DNA of 64,000 bases, from the NCBI RefSeq assembly GCF_028128765.1, contig NZ_LBJG01000088.1:1-64000 (forward strand), given 5' to 3'. The DNA is from Bradyrhizobium sp. CCBAU 51627 (GTDB lineage: Bacteria; Pseudomonadota; Alphaproteobacteria; Rhizobiales; Xanthobacteraceae). Both the position numbers and the translations under genes were made by a program. The notes below the pieces were generated by a model. That model saw nothing but the letters and a program-made list of their open reading frames with translations, did not search any database and was not told where the DNA came from. Numbering within the stretch: the stretch's first letter is position 1; every line of letters begins with the position of its first letter. Of this stretch, positions 44,690-53,140 are shown piece after piece.

Positions 44690-44808
44690 CCCCGGACGCC
44701 GCGCAGCACGAAGTGGTGCGCTGCAGATCCGGGCTCCAGTTTCACGCGGTTGGGGCCCGGCTCAGCGGAGCAGCGTTACACGCTGCACCGCGTCCGGGAC
44801 ACGGGGCT
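44690..44808. repeat. Dispersed palindromic repeat (CCCGGACGCG family)
   Basis: GTTCCCCGGACGCCGCGCAGC at the left is complementary to GCTGCACCGCGTCCGGGACAC at the right, with an inner CAGATCCGGGCTCC / GGGGCCCGGCTCAGCGGAGCAGCG. It is a third copy of the family at 20782 and 31787. It abuts the Bug-gene remnant. Confidence 0.7.
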
Positions 44809-44810
44809 GA

Positions 44811-44888
44811 TGCACATCCGTCTGCAATGCCTCCTCCGGATGATGCCGACGAACTTCTTGGTCATGGCATCCACGAAGTCGACTCGCC
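44811..44888 (-). pseudogene. Remnant of the 3' end of a Bug/TctC solute-binding-protein gene
   Basis: Read on the minus strand, VDFVDAMTKKFVGII parallels the C-terminus of the Bug protein encoded at 49974-50999 (AEFVDAETKKFAGII). The DNA stays alignable to the last codons, with a one-base deletion that breaks the frame of the tail. Upstream similarity stops near 44888. Only about 75 bases remain, so it is a dead fragment. It has the same orientation as the intact gene on the far side of the AraC-monooxygenase cassette. Confidence 0.7.
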
Positions 44889-45005
44889 CGGCGCCGGGAT
44901 ACAGCGAGCGCACGCCACGCCATTCAGGCTCGGCTTGACACGTACAAACCCGCTGTTGACAATAGCTCGCACAGGTGCCGTCAGTCCGCGACGTTGGAAA
45001 ATCCC

Positions 45006-45893
45006 ATGGCACTGCTCATTCGACCCGATGAACTGCCGCGCTTTGTACCGGGCGAGTTGCTGCGCTGCAGTGCCGGTCAAGGCTGGAAGGGCGTGGAGCT
45101 GCGGACCTACCGCTATCATGGTCTGGACGTCCCAGTGCCCGCGATGGCCGATTTCATGATCGTCTCATACAAGCGCGGCAGCACGATGATGGAGCGGCGT
45201 TTCGAGGGGCGCTGGACCCGGACCGAGTGTCATCCGGGCGATGTTTCGCTATTGACCCGTTCGCAGGCCTCGCACTGGCACTGGACCGAGCAGATCGAGG
45301 TCTCGCATGTTTATCTTTCGGACGCCGTGGTGTCCCGCGTGGCCGCCGACGTCCTCGAGCGGCCGATCGCCGCGGTGCGGCTGCACGACATATTGCGCAC
45401 GCAAAGCCCGATCCTGACCGACGCCGTGGAGGCCATATCTCGCGAAGCCAGCGGCAACGGCATCGGCGGAGCGTTATACGTCGACGCGTTGAGCACACAG
45501 CTCGTCGTCAATCTGCTTCGCAACTTTGCATCCGTTCAGTTCATCGACAAGTCCGGGAGGGGCGAACTGCCCCCGGCAATACGCAAACGCATTGTCGAGT
45601 ACATCGAAGCCCGGATCGATCAGGCGCTCTCGCTTGAGGAGCTCGCCGAAGTCGCCTCGATGGGCGTATGGACCTTCGGAAAGCGCTTCCGCGCCTCGTT
45701 TCAGACCAGCCCTCACCAGTACGTCGTCGACCGTCGGCTCGAAAAAGCGCAGCAAATGCTGGCTCTTGGTCGCCAGCCGCTGAAAGCGATTGCGTCGGAA
45801 TGCGGCTTCGCGGATCAGGCCCATCTGACGCGCGTCATGCGCGCGCGGCTGGGCCGGACGCCGGCCGCCCTGAGGGACGATAGCTCTCGCTAG
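45006..45893 (+). CDS. AraC-family transcriptional regulator
   Basis: A 295-residue regulator from the ATG at 45006 (a TTG at 44994 is in frame). The N-terminal 180 residues are a ligand/dimer domain without clear motif. The C-terminal HTH pair is clear: LSLEELAEVASMGVWTFGKRFRASFQTSPHQYVVDRRLEKAQQML and KAIASECGFADQAHLTRVMRARLGRTPAALR. It lies directly ahead of the monooxygenase gene on the same strand and probably controls it. Paired palindromes in the spacer are candidate binding sites. Confidence 0.9.
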   Translation: MALLIRPDELPRFVPGELLRCSAGQGWKGVELRTYRYHGLDVPVPAMADFMIVSYKRGSTMMERRFEGRWTRTECHPGDVSLLTRSQASHWHWTEQIEVSHVYLSDAVVSRVAADVLERPIAAVRLHDILRTQSPILTDAVEAISREASGNGIGGALYVDALSTQLVVNLLRNFASVQFIDKSGRGELPPAIRKRIVEYIEARIDQALSLEELAEVASMGVWTFGKRFRASFQTSPHQYVVDRRLEKAQQMLALGRQPLKAIASECGFADQAHLTRVMRARLGRTPAALRDDSSR

Positions 45894-45974
45894 CGCGCCT
45901 TCACCTGATCCTTCAACAAACTCACTGGTTCATTCAAGACGGCCCTTCAGCTCGCTTCTAACGTTCCCCCACGG

Positions 45975-46005
45975 CCGAATGGCCATTCGGTCGCTCAAGC
46001 GACCG
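45975..46005 (+). promoter_or_regulatory. Overlapping palindromes ahead of the monooxygenase gene
   Basis: CCGAATGGCCATTCGG (45975-45990) is a perfect 16-base palindrome. CGGTCGCT-CA-AGCGACCG (45988-46005) is a perfect 8-bp inverted repeat overlapping it. They end 21 bases before the monooxygenase ATG. They may be an operator or a translational hairpin; which regulator is involved is unknown. Confidence 0.45.
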
Positions 46006-46026
46006 GTACAAAAGAGGGGAAACGTT

Positions 46027-47676
46027 ATGGGCACCTTGTTGGAGCCGACACATGCGTCGCGTGCGGATGCACCGACAACACGGCTGGACGCGCTGGTCAT
46101 CGGCGCCGGGATCGCCGGTCTCTATCAATTGTATCGCCTGCGCGAGATGGGACTGAACGTCCGCGCCTACGATACGGCATCGGGGGTGGGAGGCACCTGG
46201 TATTGGAATCGCTATCCGGGGGCGCGCTTCGACTCCCAGGCCGAGGTCTACCAGTATTGGTTTTCGGAAGAGCTGTACAAGGCCTGGAAGCCGAGCGAGC
46301 GGTTTCCCGCGCAGCCGGAGACCGAGCGCTGGCTGAACTTCGTCGCGGATCACCTCGACCTGAAAAAGGACATTCAATTCAATAGCCGCATCGCCTCAGC
46401 CCACTATCGAGAGAAGGACGGCCGCTGGACGGTCACGACGGACGCTGGCGAGAAGATCGACGCGCAGTACGTCCTCGCCTGTTGCGGCATGCTGTCGGCC
46501 CCGCTCGTCGACCGCTTTCCCGGCCAGTCGACGTTCCGAGGCGAGATCCACCATACCGGACGATGGCCGAAGACCGGCGTCGATCTCAAAGGCAAACGCG
46601 TCGCGGTGGTCGGCACCGGCGCGACCGGCATCCAGGTCATCCAGACCATCGCTCCCGACGTGGCCGAAATGAAGATCTTCGTGCGGACGCCGCAATACGT
46701 GGTGCCGATGAAGAACCCGCAATACAGCCAAGCCGAATGGGACGTCTGGGCCAGTCAATTCCACGAGCTGAAGAAGCGCGTCCGTTCGACCTTCGCCGGC
46801 TTCCATTACGACTTCGAGAACCGTCCCTGGGCAGAGCTGACGCCTGGAGAGCGCACGGACGTGCTGGAAAAGTTCTGGAAAGAAGGCTCGCTGTCGATGT
46901 GGCTCGCGACCTTCCCGGAGATGTTCTTCGACGAATCGGTCAGCGCCGTCGTGTCCGACTTCGTGCGGGGCAAGATGCGTGAGCGCCTGCGCAACGATCC
47001 GAAACTGTGCAACCTCCTGATCCCGTCCGATTATGGCTTCGGCACGCACCGCGTGCCGCTCGAGAACGGCTATCTCGAGGTCTATCTGCAGGACAACGTC
47101 GAAGCAATCGACTGCCGGTCCACGCCGATCGAGCGCATCGTACCGGAGGGTATCCAAACCTCCGACGGCAAGGTTCACGAGGTCGATGTCATTATCCTCG
47201 CTGTCGGCTTCGACGCCGGGTCCGGTGCGCTGAGCCGGATCGACTTCCGCGGCCGTGACGGTCGTTCGCTGAAAGAGCAATGGAAGCAGGAGATTCGTAC
47301 CGCCATGGGCCTCCAGGTCCATGGCTATCCGAACCTGTTCACGACCGGCGCGCCGCTCGCACCTTCGGCCGCACTCTGCAACATGACCACTTGCCTGCAG
47401 CAGCAAGTCGACTGGATCACCGACTGCATCGGCTACGCGCGGATGCAAGGCAAGCAAACGATCGAGGCCACCCGGGAGTTCGAGGACGCCTGGGTGAAGC
47501 ACCATGACGACACCGCTGCGGCGACGCTCGTGGTCAAAACCGACTCTTGGTACATGGGCTCCAACGTCGACGGCAAGCCGCGTCGGCTGTTGTCCTATAT
47601 CGGCGGCGTCGGCAACTACAACAGACAATGCGACGAGCTCGCCGCCAGCGGCTATCCCGGTCTCGCGATGAACTGA
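46027..47676 (+). CDS. Flavin-containing (Baeyer-Villiger type) monooxygenase
   Basis: A 549-residue NADPH- and FAD-dependent enzyme. The FAD Rossmann motif is VIGAGIAGLYQL (25-36), the NADPH motif VVGTGATGIQVI (about 194-205), and the Baeyer-Villiger signature FRGEIHHTGRWP (170-181) matches FxGxxxHxxxWP exactly. It would insert oxygen next to a carbonyl, giving an ester or lactone. Close relatives act on cyclic or steroid-like ketones, but the substrate is not readable here. The start at 46027 follows GAGGGGAAACG. An alpha/beta hydrolase follows 23 bases on. Confidence 0.92.
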   Translation: MGTLLEPTHASRADAPTTRLDALVIGAGIAGLYQLYRLREMGLNVRAYDTASGVGGTWYWNRYPGARFDSQAEVYQYWFSEELYKAWKPSERFPAQPETERWLNFVADHLDLKKDIQFNSRIASAHYREKDGRWTVTTDAGEKIDAQYVLACCGMLSAPLVDRFPGQSTFRGEIHHTGRWPKTGVDLKGKRVAVVGTGATGIQVIQTIAPDVAEMKIFVRTPQYVVPMKNPQYSQAEWDVWASQFHELKKRVRSTFAGFHYDFENRPWAELTPGERTDVLEKFWKEGSLSMWLATFPEMFFDESVSAVVSDFVRGKMRERLRNDPKLCNLLIPSDYGFGTHRVPLENGYLEVYLQDNVEAIDCRSTPIERIVPEGIQTSDGKVHEVDVIILAVGFDAGSGALSRIDFRGRDGRSLKEQWKQEIRTAMGLQVHGYPNLFTTGAPLAPSAALCNMTTCLQQQVDWITDCIGYARMQGKQTIEATREFEDAWVKHHDDTAAATLVVKTDSWYMGSNVDGKPRRLLSYIGGVGNYNRQCDELAASGYPGLAMN

Positions 47677-47699
47677 CTCTGGTCCGAAGGAAAATTCAA

Positions 47700-48755
47700 A
47701 TGAGCACCAATCCTTATTACGGGCCTGAAGGTCACGGCCCCTACGAGATGATCGACATCGGCGACCTGCCGCTCGAGGATGGCGGCACCATTCCCGGCTG
47801 CAAGCTCGCCGTCGCCGCACACGGTGCGCTCAACGCGGCGAAGGACAACGCCATTCTCGTCCCCACCTGGTATTCGGGCACGAGCAAGATCATGGAGCAG
47901 GTCTATATCGGCACAGGCCGGGCGCTCGATCCTGCGAAATACTTCATCATCGTGGTCAACCAGATCGGCAGTGGATTGTCGACATCGCCGCACAATGCCA
48001 GTGCGGCGATAGCCGGACCAAATTTCCCAAAGGTTCGCATCGGCGACGACGTTCGCGCCCAGCACCGGCTGTTGACCGAAAAGTTCGGGCTCAAGAGCCT
48101 GGCGCTCATGGTCGGGGGCTCGATGGGCGCGCAGCAGACCTACGAGTGGGCCGTGCGCTATCCGGATTTCGTCAAGCGGGCGGCGCCGATCGCCGGTACG
48201 GCGAGGAATACCGAGCACGACTTCCTCTTTGCGGAGACGCTGAATGAGGCCATCACGAGCGATCCCGGCTTCCGCGAAGGACGCTATGGCTCGCCGACCG
48301 ACGTCGCCGCGGGCCTCAAGCGACAGGCGAAGCTCTGGACCGTGATGGGTTGGAGCACCGACTTTTTCCGCGCCAACAGGCACAAGGCGCTCGGTTTCGA
48401 AACCGTGCAGGCATTTGTCGACACCTTCATGACCGGCTACTTCGCGCCGATGGATCCGAACAATCTGCTGTCCATGGCGTGGAAGTGGCAGCGCGGCGAT
48501 GTCAGCCGCAACGCCGACGGCGACCTTGCCGCGGCTCTCGGGCGTATCAAGGCGAAGACATTTGTGATGCCGATCAGTCATGACATGTTCTTCCCGCCAG
48601 CCGATTGCGAGGCCGAGCAGCGGCTCATTCCGGGAAGCGAGTTCCGTCCGCTGGCCAGCATCGACGGGCATCTGGGTCTGTTCGGCACCGATCCGCAGAT
48701 GCTCGCACAGCTCGATGCCAACCTGTCCGAGTTGCTCGCCACACCTGTCAACTGA
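47700..48755 (+). CDS. Alpha/beta hydrolase, MetX/homoserine acetyltransferase-like
   Basis: A 351-residue protein with nucleophile elbow GGSMGAQQ (Ser141), a late Asp (PISHDMFFPP) and His (SIDGHLGLF) forming the catalytic triad in the order of the homoserine O-acetyltransferase fold. VNQIGSGLSTSPHN matches that family's oxyanion area. Because it directly follows a Baeyer-Villiger enzyme, hydrolysis of the ester product is a likelier job than methionine synthesis. RBS GAAGG precedes the ATG at 47700. Confidence 0.85.
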   Translation: MSTNPYYGPEGHGPYEMIDIGDLPLEDGGTIPGCKLAVAAHGALNAAKDNAILVPTWYSGTSKIMEQVYIGTGRALDPAKYFIIVVNQIGSGLSTSPHNASAAIAGPNFPKVRIGDDVRAQHRLLTEKFGLKSLALMVGGSMGAQQTYEWAVRYPDFVKRAAPIAGTARNTEHDFLFAETLNEAITSDPGFREGRYGSPTDVAAGLKRQAKLWTVMGWSTDFFRANRHKALGFETVQAFVDTFMTGYFAPMDPNNLLSMAWKWQRGDVSRNADGDLAAALGRIKAKTFVMPISHDMFFPPADCEAEQRLIPGSEFRPLASIDGHLGLFGTDPQMLAQLDANLSELLATPVN

Positions 48756-48781
48756 ACGAGCCAAGGCGCGACGATGGCCCA

Positions 48782-50011
48782 ATGGGAATTCGTCGCGCCT
48801 CAACCAGGTTGCTGACGCCGATGCTCGATCGATGCCCACCCGGCGTTGTAGCCGTCGAGACGAAAGCGTCTTCCGCCGCGGGTGCGGCGGCGGAGCTGGC
48901 AAGCGTTCTCCCGGCCAGCGGGCTTGCGGCGGTGCTCGTGTTTGTTTCACCCTGTTACGATCCGCACCGGTTTGCGGCCGAAATGACGGCGCGCTTCACG
49001 GGCGCGCCCGTCTTCGGCTGCACGACCGCCGGCGAGATTGCGCTCAACGGATGGGACGAAAATAGCATCGTCGCGCTCGCCTTTAGCGCTGCCGACTTCG
49101 ACGTGACGGCTCATCCCATCTCCGGACTCTCGAATTTTCGCATCGAAGACTTTCGCGCGATTGGCGCTGATATTCGCGATCGCTCCGTCCGACACGGCGG
49201 CAACGGCGATGGCGGGCGCTGCTTCGGACTGTTGCTGATCGATGGCATGTGCCAGCGGGAAGAGGTCGTTTTGGCCGCGATTCATGCCTCCCTTGGTCAC
49301 CTGCCGCTGGTCGGCGGCTCGGCCGCGGATGGTCTGCGATTTGAGCGCAGCTGGGTCTATTTCGGGGGCCGCGCCCATACGGATGCGGCGGTGCTCCTCG
49401 TGTTCAGGACGTCATTGCCGTTCCTCATCTTTTCTTGCGACACTTGCGAGCCTTGCACGGAAAAAATGGTGGTGACGGAGGCCGATCCGGATCGGCGTAC
49501 TGTCAGCGAGTTGAACGCCGAGCCCGCAGCAGCCGAGTATTCACGCATGGCGGGCATCGCCGGCGGTGAACTCGATGTGACGGCGTTTGCATCCCATCCT
49601 GTGCTCGTACGGATCGGCGATGCGTATTACGCACGCTCGATACGCCGCGTCGATGCGGACGGCACGCTACATTTTTCCTCCGCCATTGACAAAGGCCTCG
49701 TGTTTACGGTGGCCACGCTGCGTGACCCGGTCGACCCCACCAGCGATCTTTTCGCGCAAATCCAGGAAGAAATCGGGGAGGTCTCAATCTATATCGGATT
49801 CGAGTCCGTTCAGAGGCGTATGGGTGTCGAGCACCAATGCGACCGCGACATGTCGGACCTGTACCGAACCCATTGTGTGTTTGGGTGCAATACCTACGGC
49901 GAGCTGTATGGTCCGATGCACATCAACGGAACGCTCACCGGTGTGGCGATCGGCGCGTCCCGTGCCACGAGAGCTACTGCACGTCCATCTGCAGCCCTTC
50001 CTTCTGGATGA
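48782..50011 (+). CDS. FIST-domain sensor protein
   Basis: About 409 residues from the ATG at 48782. An N-terminal FIST domain (GAPVFGCTTAGEIALNGWDENSIVALAFS, GLLLIDGMCQREEVVLAAIHASLGHLPLVGGSAADGLRFERSWVYFGGRAHTDAAVLLVF) is followed by a FIST_C domain (FASHPVLVRIGDAYYARSIRRVDADGTLHF...CVFGCNTYGELYGPMHINGTLTGVAIG). FIST domains are thought to sense small ligands, often amino acids. No output domain is attached. The last 15 or so residues are read from the antisense of the Bug gene's 3' end, so the original C-terminus was probably altered at a junction. Confidence 0.85.
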   Translation: MGIRRASTRLLTPMLDRCPPGVVAVETKASSAAGAAAELASVLPASGLAAVLVFVSPCYDPHRFAAEMTARFTGAPVFGCTTAGEIALNGWDENSIVALAFSAADFDVTAHPISGLSNFRIEDFRAIGADIRDRSVRHGGNGDGGRCFGLLLIDGMCQREEVVLAAIHASLGHLPLVGGSAADGLRFERSWVYFGGRAHTDAAVLLVFRTSLPFLIFSCDTCEPCTEKMVVTEADPDRRTVSELNAEPAAAEYSRMAGIAGGELDVTAFASHPVLVRIGDAYYARSIRRVDADGTLHFSSAIDKGLVFTVATLRDPVDPTSDLFAQIQEEIGEVSIYIGFESVQRRMGVEHQCDRDMSDLYRTHCVFGCNTYGELYGPMHINGTLTGVAIGASRATRATARPSAALPSG

Positions 50012-50999
50012 TGCCAGCGAATTTCTTCGTCTCGGCGTCCACGAACTCGGCGAACTGCTGCGGGGTGCCGTAGTCGGCGCGAGCGCCCATGGCGGCGATC
50101 TGCTTCTTGATAGCGTCGCGCTCCAGCATCGCCTTGACCTGGAGATTGAGCGCCTCGAGCACGGGGGCGGGGACGCCCTTCGGCAGAAACACCGAGAACC
50201 AGGACGACACGTCGAAATTCGCAAGCTCCGGTGCGCTCTCGCGCATGGTCGGCAGGTTCGGTGCGAGCTCGCTGCGCTCGGTGGTGGTGACGCAAAGGCC
50301 GTTGAGCGTGCCGTTCTGGACCTGCGGCAGGCTCGGGTAGAGATTGTCGAACAGGATCTGGATGTCGCCGGCGAGCGCGGCCTGGAGCGCGGGGCCGGCG
50401 CCGCGGAACGGGATATGCGTCATCTTCAGCCCGGTGAGCTGGAGGAACCAGGCGCCCGTGAGATGCGGGCTCTGGCCGACGCCTGATGAGGCGTAGCTCA
50501 GCTTGTCCGGATTGGCTTTCAGATACGCGATCAGCTCGGCGACGGACTTGATGCCGGTCTTCGGATGCGCCGACACGATGTTCGGGATCCGGATCATGTT
50601 CGAGACGGGCTGGAGCTGGTCCGGCTTGTAGGTGAGGTTCTTGAAGATGCTGTAGGCGATCGCGTTCGGCCCCGGATTGCCGATCAGGATGGTGTGGCCG
50701 TCGGGCTTGGAGCGCACGACCTCGGCTGTCCCGATCGTGCCGCCGCCGCCCGAGCGATTCTCCACGACCGCCGTCTGGCCCCAGGCGGATTGGAGATGGG
50801 CAGCAAGCAGGCGGCCCATCACGTCAGTCGAGCCGCCTGCCGCGGCCGGCACGATGAGGCGGATGTTCTCGGTCGGCTTCCAGTCCGCAAGGCTCGATCG
50901 CGGCAGGATGGTTGCGGCCGAGAGGCCGGCGGCACCCGCGAGCACGCGACGGCGGGACAACAAGTCGTTCAGAGGTTTGTTTTGAGGTGTCTTGGCCAC
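49974..50999 (-). CDS. Bug/TctC-family tripartite tricarboxylate transporter substrate-binding protein
   Basis: A 341-residue periplasmic protein from a GTG at 50999 (RBS GGGAGTGG). A Tat-like signal SRRRVLAGAAGLSAATIL is followed by the Bug fold: IRLIVPAAAGGSTDVMGRLLA, VVENRSGGGGTIGTAEVVRSKPDGHTILIG and LSYASSGVGQSPHLTGAWF. Ligands are typically carboxylates. No TctA/TctB membrane genes are nearby, as is common for these orphans. Its 3' end overlaps the convergent FIST gene by 38 bases and has a diverged fragment copy at 44811-44888. Confidence 0.92.
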   Translation of the reverse strand: MAKTPQNKPLNDLLSRRRVLAGAAGLSAATILPRSSLADWKPTENIRLIVPAAAGGSTDVMGRLLAAHLQSAWGQTAVVENRSGGGGTIGTAEVVRSKPDGHTILIGNPGPNAIAYSIFKNLTYKPDQLQPVSNMIRIPNIVSAHPKTGIKSVAELIAYLKANPDKLSYASSGVGQSPHLTGAWFLQLTGLKMTHIPFRGAGPALQAALAGDIQILFDNLYPSLPQVQNGTLNGLCVTTTERSELAPNLPTMRESAPELANFDVSSWFSVFLPKGVPAPVLEALNLQVKAMLERDAIKKQIAAMGARADYGTPQQFAEFVDAETKKFAGIIQKEGLQMDVQ

Positions 51000-51130
51000 G
51001 AATCCACTCCCAGCTTCTTGTTTTGCAGGAAGCGTAGGGAACCGCGCGCACGACGGCAAGGCGCGCGCGAAGAGATGCGCCGTGCAGAGAGCGGCACGAC
51101 GCCGCAGGCAGGTGAGGTCAGATCACGATC

Positions 51131-51616
51131 TCAGTTGAAGCTCAGCAGCTTGAACAGCGGCGCGAGGTAGCTCATCTCCTGACCCGACGTCGGCGTGGAC
51201 CGGCTGATGAAGTCGAAGATCTTGCCGTCCTGCAGGCCGTAATTCGCAAGCCGGCGCACGCGCCGGTTCTTGTCGAAATAGATGGCGATCACGCGCTGGT
51301 CGACCACCTTCTGGTTCATGAAGGCGACAGGACGCTCCGAGCGCTGCGAGATGTAATAGAACACCTCGCCGTCCAGCGTGGCGACGGTGGACGGCGTACC
51401 CATCACGATCAGCACCTGGTCCTGGCTCGCGCCGATCGGAATCTGCTCGAGCGCGCCGGGCGGCAGGATGTAGCCTTTCTGGAATTGCTCGCCGGTGCAG
51501 CCCGCGAGCGCCGCACCGACCAGAGTCACGGCCGCGAGCAGGCGCAGGCCGCGCCAGCGCGCATGAAGGCCGCGCCGCTTGTCCGCGGGCAGGCTGGTCT
51601 GGTTCGTTATCGTCAT
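51131..51616 (-). CDS. bamE: Outer-membrane assembly lipoprotein BamE (SmpA/OmlA)
   Basis: A 161-residue lipoprotein. The signal ends in the lipobox LVGAALAGC (Cys about 40), followed by the BamE fold: EQIPIGASQDQVLIVMGTPSTVATLDGEVFYYISQR, then AIYFDKNRRVRRLANYGLQDGKIFDFISRSTPTSG. It would stabilise the BAM complex that inserts porins such as the one at 992. The ATG at 51616 is chosen because it gives a short signal peptide. It is divergent from the cytochrome bc1 chaperone gene. Confidence 0.93.
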   Translation of the reverse strand: MTITNQTSLPADKRRGLHARWRGLRLLAAVTLVGAALAGCTGEQFQKGYILPPGALEQIPIGASQDQVLIVMGTPSTVATLDGEVFYYISQRSERPVAFMNQKVVDQRVIAIYFDKNRRVRRLANYGLQDGKIFDFISRSTPTSGQEMSYLAPLFKLLSFN

Positions 51617-51714
51617 AGCGGAACTGATTCCGTCCCCTTGCGTCGCGCGAGGCGCTGAAGTACCGGGCAGGGCGTCTGAATGCAACTCGCGCGCCCCCGC
51701 TTGCGGAAACCACA

Positions 51715-52266
51715 ATGCTTTGGCCGTTCAATCACTTCAGGAAACCCCGGCTAGCCCCGGCCGGCACCATTGAGGCCATCTATGGCATGATCGTGACGCA
51801 GGCGCGAGAACCCATATTTTACCGGGACTTGGGCGTGCCGGATACGGTTAATGGCCGTTTCGACCTGTTGCTCCTGCACCTCTGGCTGTTGCTGCGGCGG
51901 CTGCGGACGGCCCAAGGCGGGGGGGAGCTGTCGCAAGCCCTGTTCGACCGCTTCTGCGAGGATATGGATGACAATCTCCGCGAGATGGGCGTGGGCGACC
52001 AGACCGTCCCGAAGCGGATGCGGGCCTTCGGCGAGGCCTTTTACGGCCGCGTCCAGGCCTACGACCAGGCGATCGATAGCGGTGCAGAGGCGCTGGCGCA
52101 GGCGATCTGCAAGAATATCTTGAATGGGGCAGGGATGGAGCACGCACGACGGCTGGCTGCTTATGCAGAGGCCGCGAATGCGGATCTCGGCGAGACCGGC
52201 GATCCGGCGCCGCTGCTCGGATCCTTCAAATTTCCTGCACTGCTTCGGGAGGGTGAGACATCATGA
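51715..52266 (+). CDS. Ubiquinol-cytochrome c chaperone family protein (CBP3-like)
   Basis: A 183-residue helical protein of the family related to mitochondrial Cbp3. It starts MLWPFNHFRKPR and carries YGMIVTQAREPIFYRDLGVPDTVNGRFDLLLLHLWLLLRRL and LFDRFCEDMDDNLREMGVGDQTVPKRMRAFGEAFYGRV, the recognised family core. It is thought to aid assembly of the bc1 complex. The stop overlaps the start of the following yceD-like gene. Confidence 0.93.
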   Translation: MLWPFNHFRKPRLAPAGTIEAIYGMIVTQAREPIFYRDLGVPDTVNGRFDLLLLHLWLLLRRLRTAQGGGELSQALFDRFCEDMDDNLREMGVGDQTVPKRMRAFGEAFYGRVQAYDQAIDSGAEALAQAICKNILNGAGMEHARRLAAYAEAANADLGETGDPAPLLGSFKFPALLREGETS

Positions 52267-52844
52267 ACCGACCGATGACCGGCTCCCAATCCGATCCCTG
52301 GCGCTCGCCCGTGACGGTGGCGCAGATTCCCGATACCGGCCTGCACCGCGCGTTCGAAGCATCGGTGGCCGAGCGCCAGGCCATGGCTGATCTTGCAGGC
52401 CTGCGCGACATCCTGTTTGCCCATGCCGACTTCGACGTCGTGCCGAAGAGCGGCGGCCGGGTCCAGGTCACCGGCCGCGTCCAGGCCCGGATCGGCCAGA
52501 CCTGCGTGGTCACGCTCGATCCGATCGAGAGCGAGATCGACGAGGAGGTCGACCTGACCTTCGCGCCCGAGGCCGAAACGCGGCGGCTGGAGGACCTGAT
52601 CGAGCAAGGGCAGGACGACGAGGAGCCGCCGGAGGTCGCCGATCCGCCGGAGGCCATCGTCAACGGGATCATCGATCTCGGCCGGATCGCGACCGATGCG
52701 CTGTTCCTGGCGATCGATCCATATCCTCGCAAGCCCGGGGCCGTGTTTGAGACCGAAGTCATCGCACCCGATCCCGAGGACCATCCGTTCGCGGCGCTGA
52801 AGGCACTTCAGGACAACAAGCAGGGTAACAAGAAGGGCAAATAG
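52263..52844 (+). CDS. YceD family protein (DUF177)
   Basis: A 193-residue protein with the YceD core: VQVTGRVQARIGQTCVVTLDPIESEIDEEVDLTFAPE (Cys and Asp-Pro conserved) and IVNGIIDLGRIATDALFLAIDPYPRKPGAVF. YceD proteins are linked to 23S rRNA accumulation and are normally next to rpmF-plsX-fabH. Here rpmF is absent but plsX and fabH follow. The Lys-rich tail ends QGNKKGK. Confidence 0.93.
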   Translation: MNRPMTGSQSDPWRSPVTVAQIPDTGLHRAFEASVAERQAMADLAGLRDILFAHADFDVVPKSGGRVQVTGRVQARIGQTCVVTLDPIESEIDEEVDLTFAPEAETRRLEDLIEQGQDDEEPPEVADPPEAIVNGIIDLGRIATDALFLAIDPYPRKPGAVFETEVIAPDPEDHPFAALKALQDNKQGNKKGK

Positions 52845-53140
52845 CCCGGCATTCCCCGCAAGACCGCTTTGCCAAGGGGGCGAAGTGTTTACCGGGCTGG
52901 TTTCAAACTTTGGTATATCTAGCTGATTTTAAGTCATTATTTCGAACTTCGGCGGTCTGTCGGCGGATCGTCCTCAATCCAAAAGACTGGGGGCAAGAGG
53001 TTGTTTCAGGATAACAAAACGCTATTGTCCGCCCCGGTCCGGGTGCGGCGTGGCGCTTGGCCGGTCGCCATGTCCATGGCGAACCCATTTTGCGGCCCCG
53101 CTAATTCAAGACCGCACCAGACCAGGTTTCCGGGACTTCT

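Noticed and set aside
44776..45012. A 78-codon minus-strand gene before the AraC gene
   Set aside because: Its middle matches the Bug/TctC C-terminus and the rest is unrelated, with a frameshift in the tail; it is a gene remnant.
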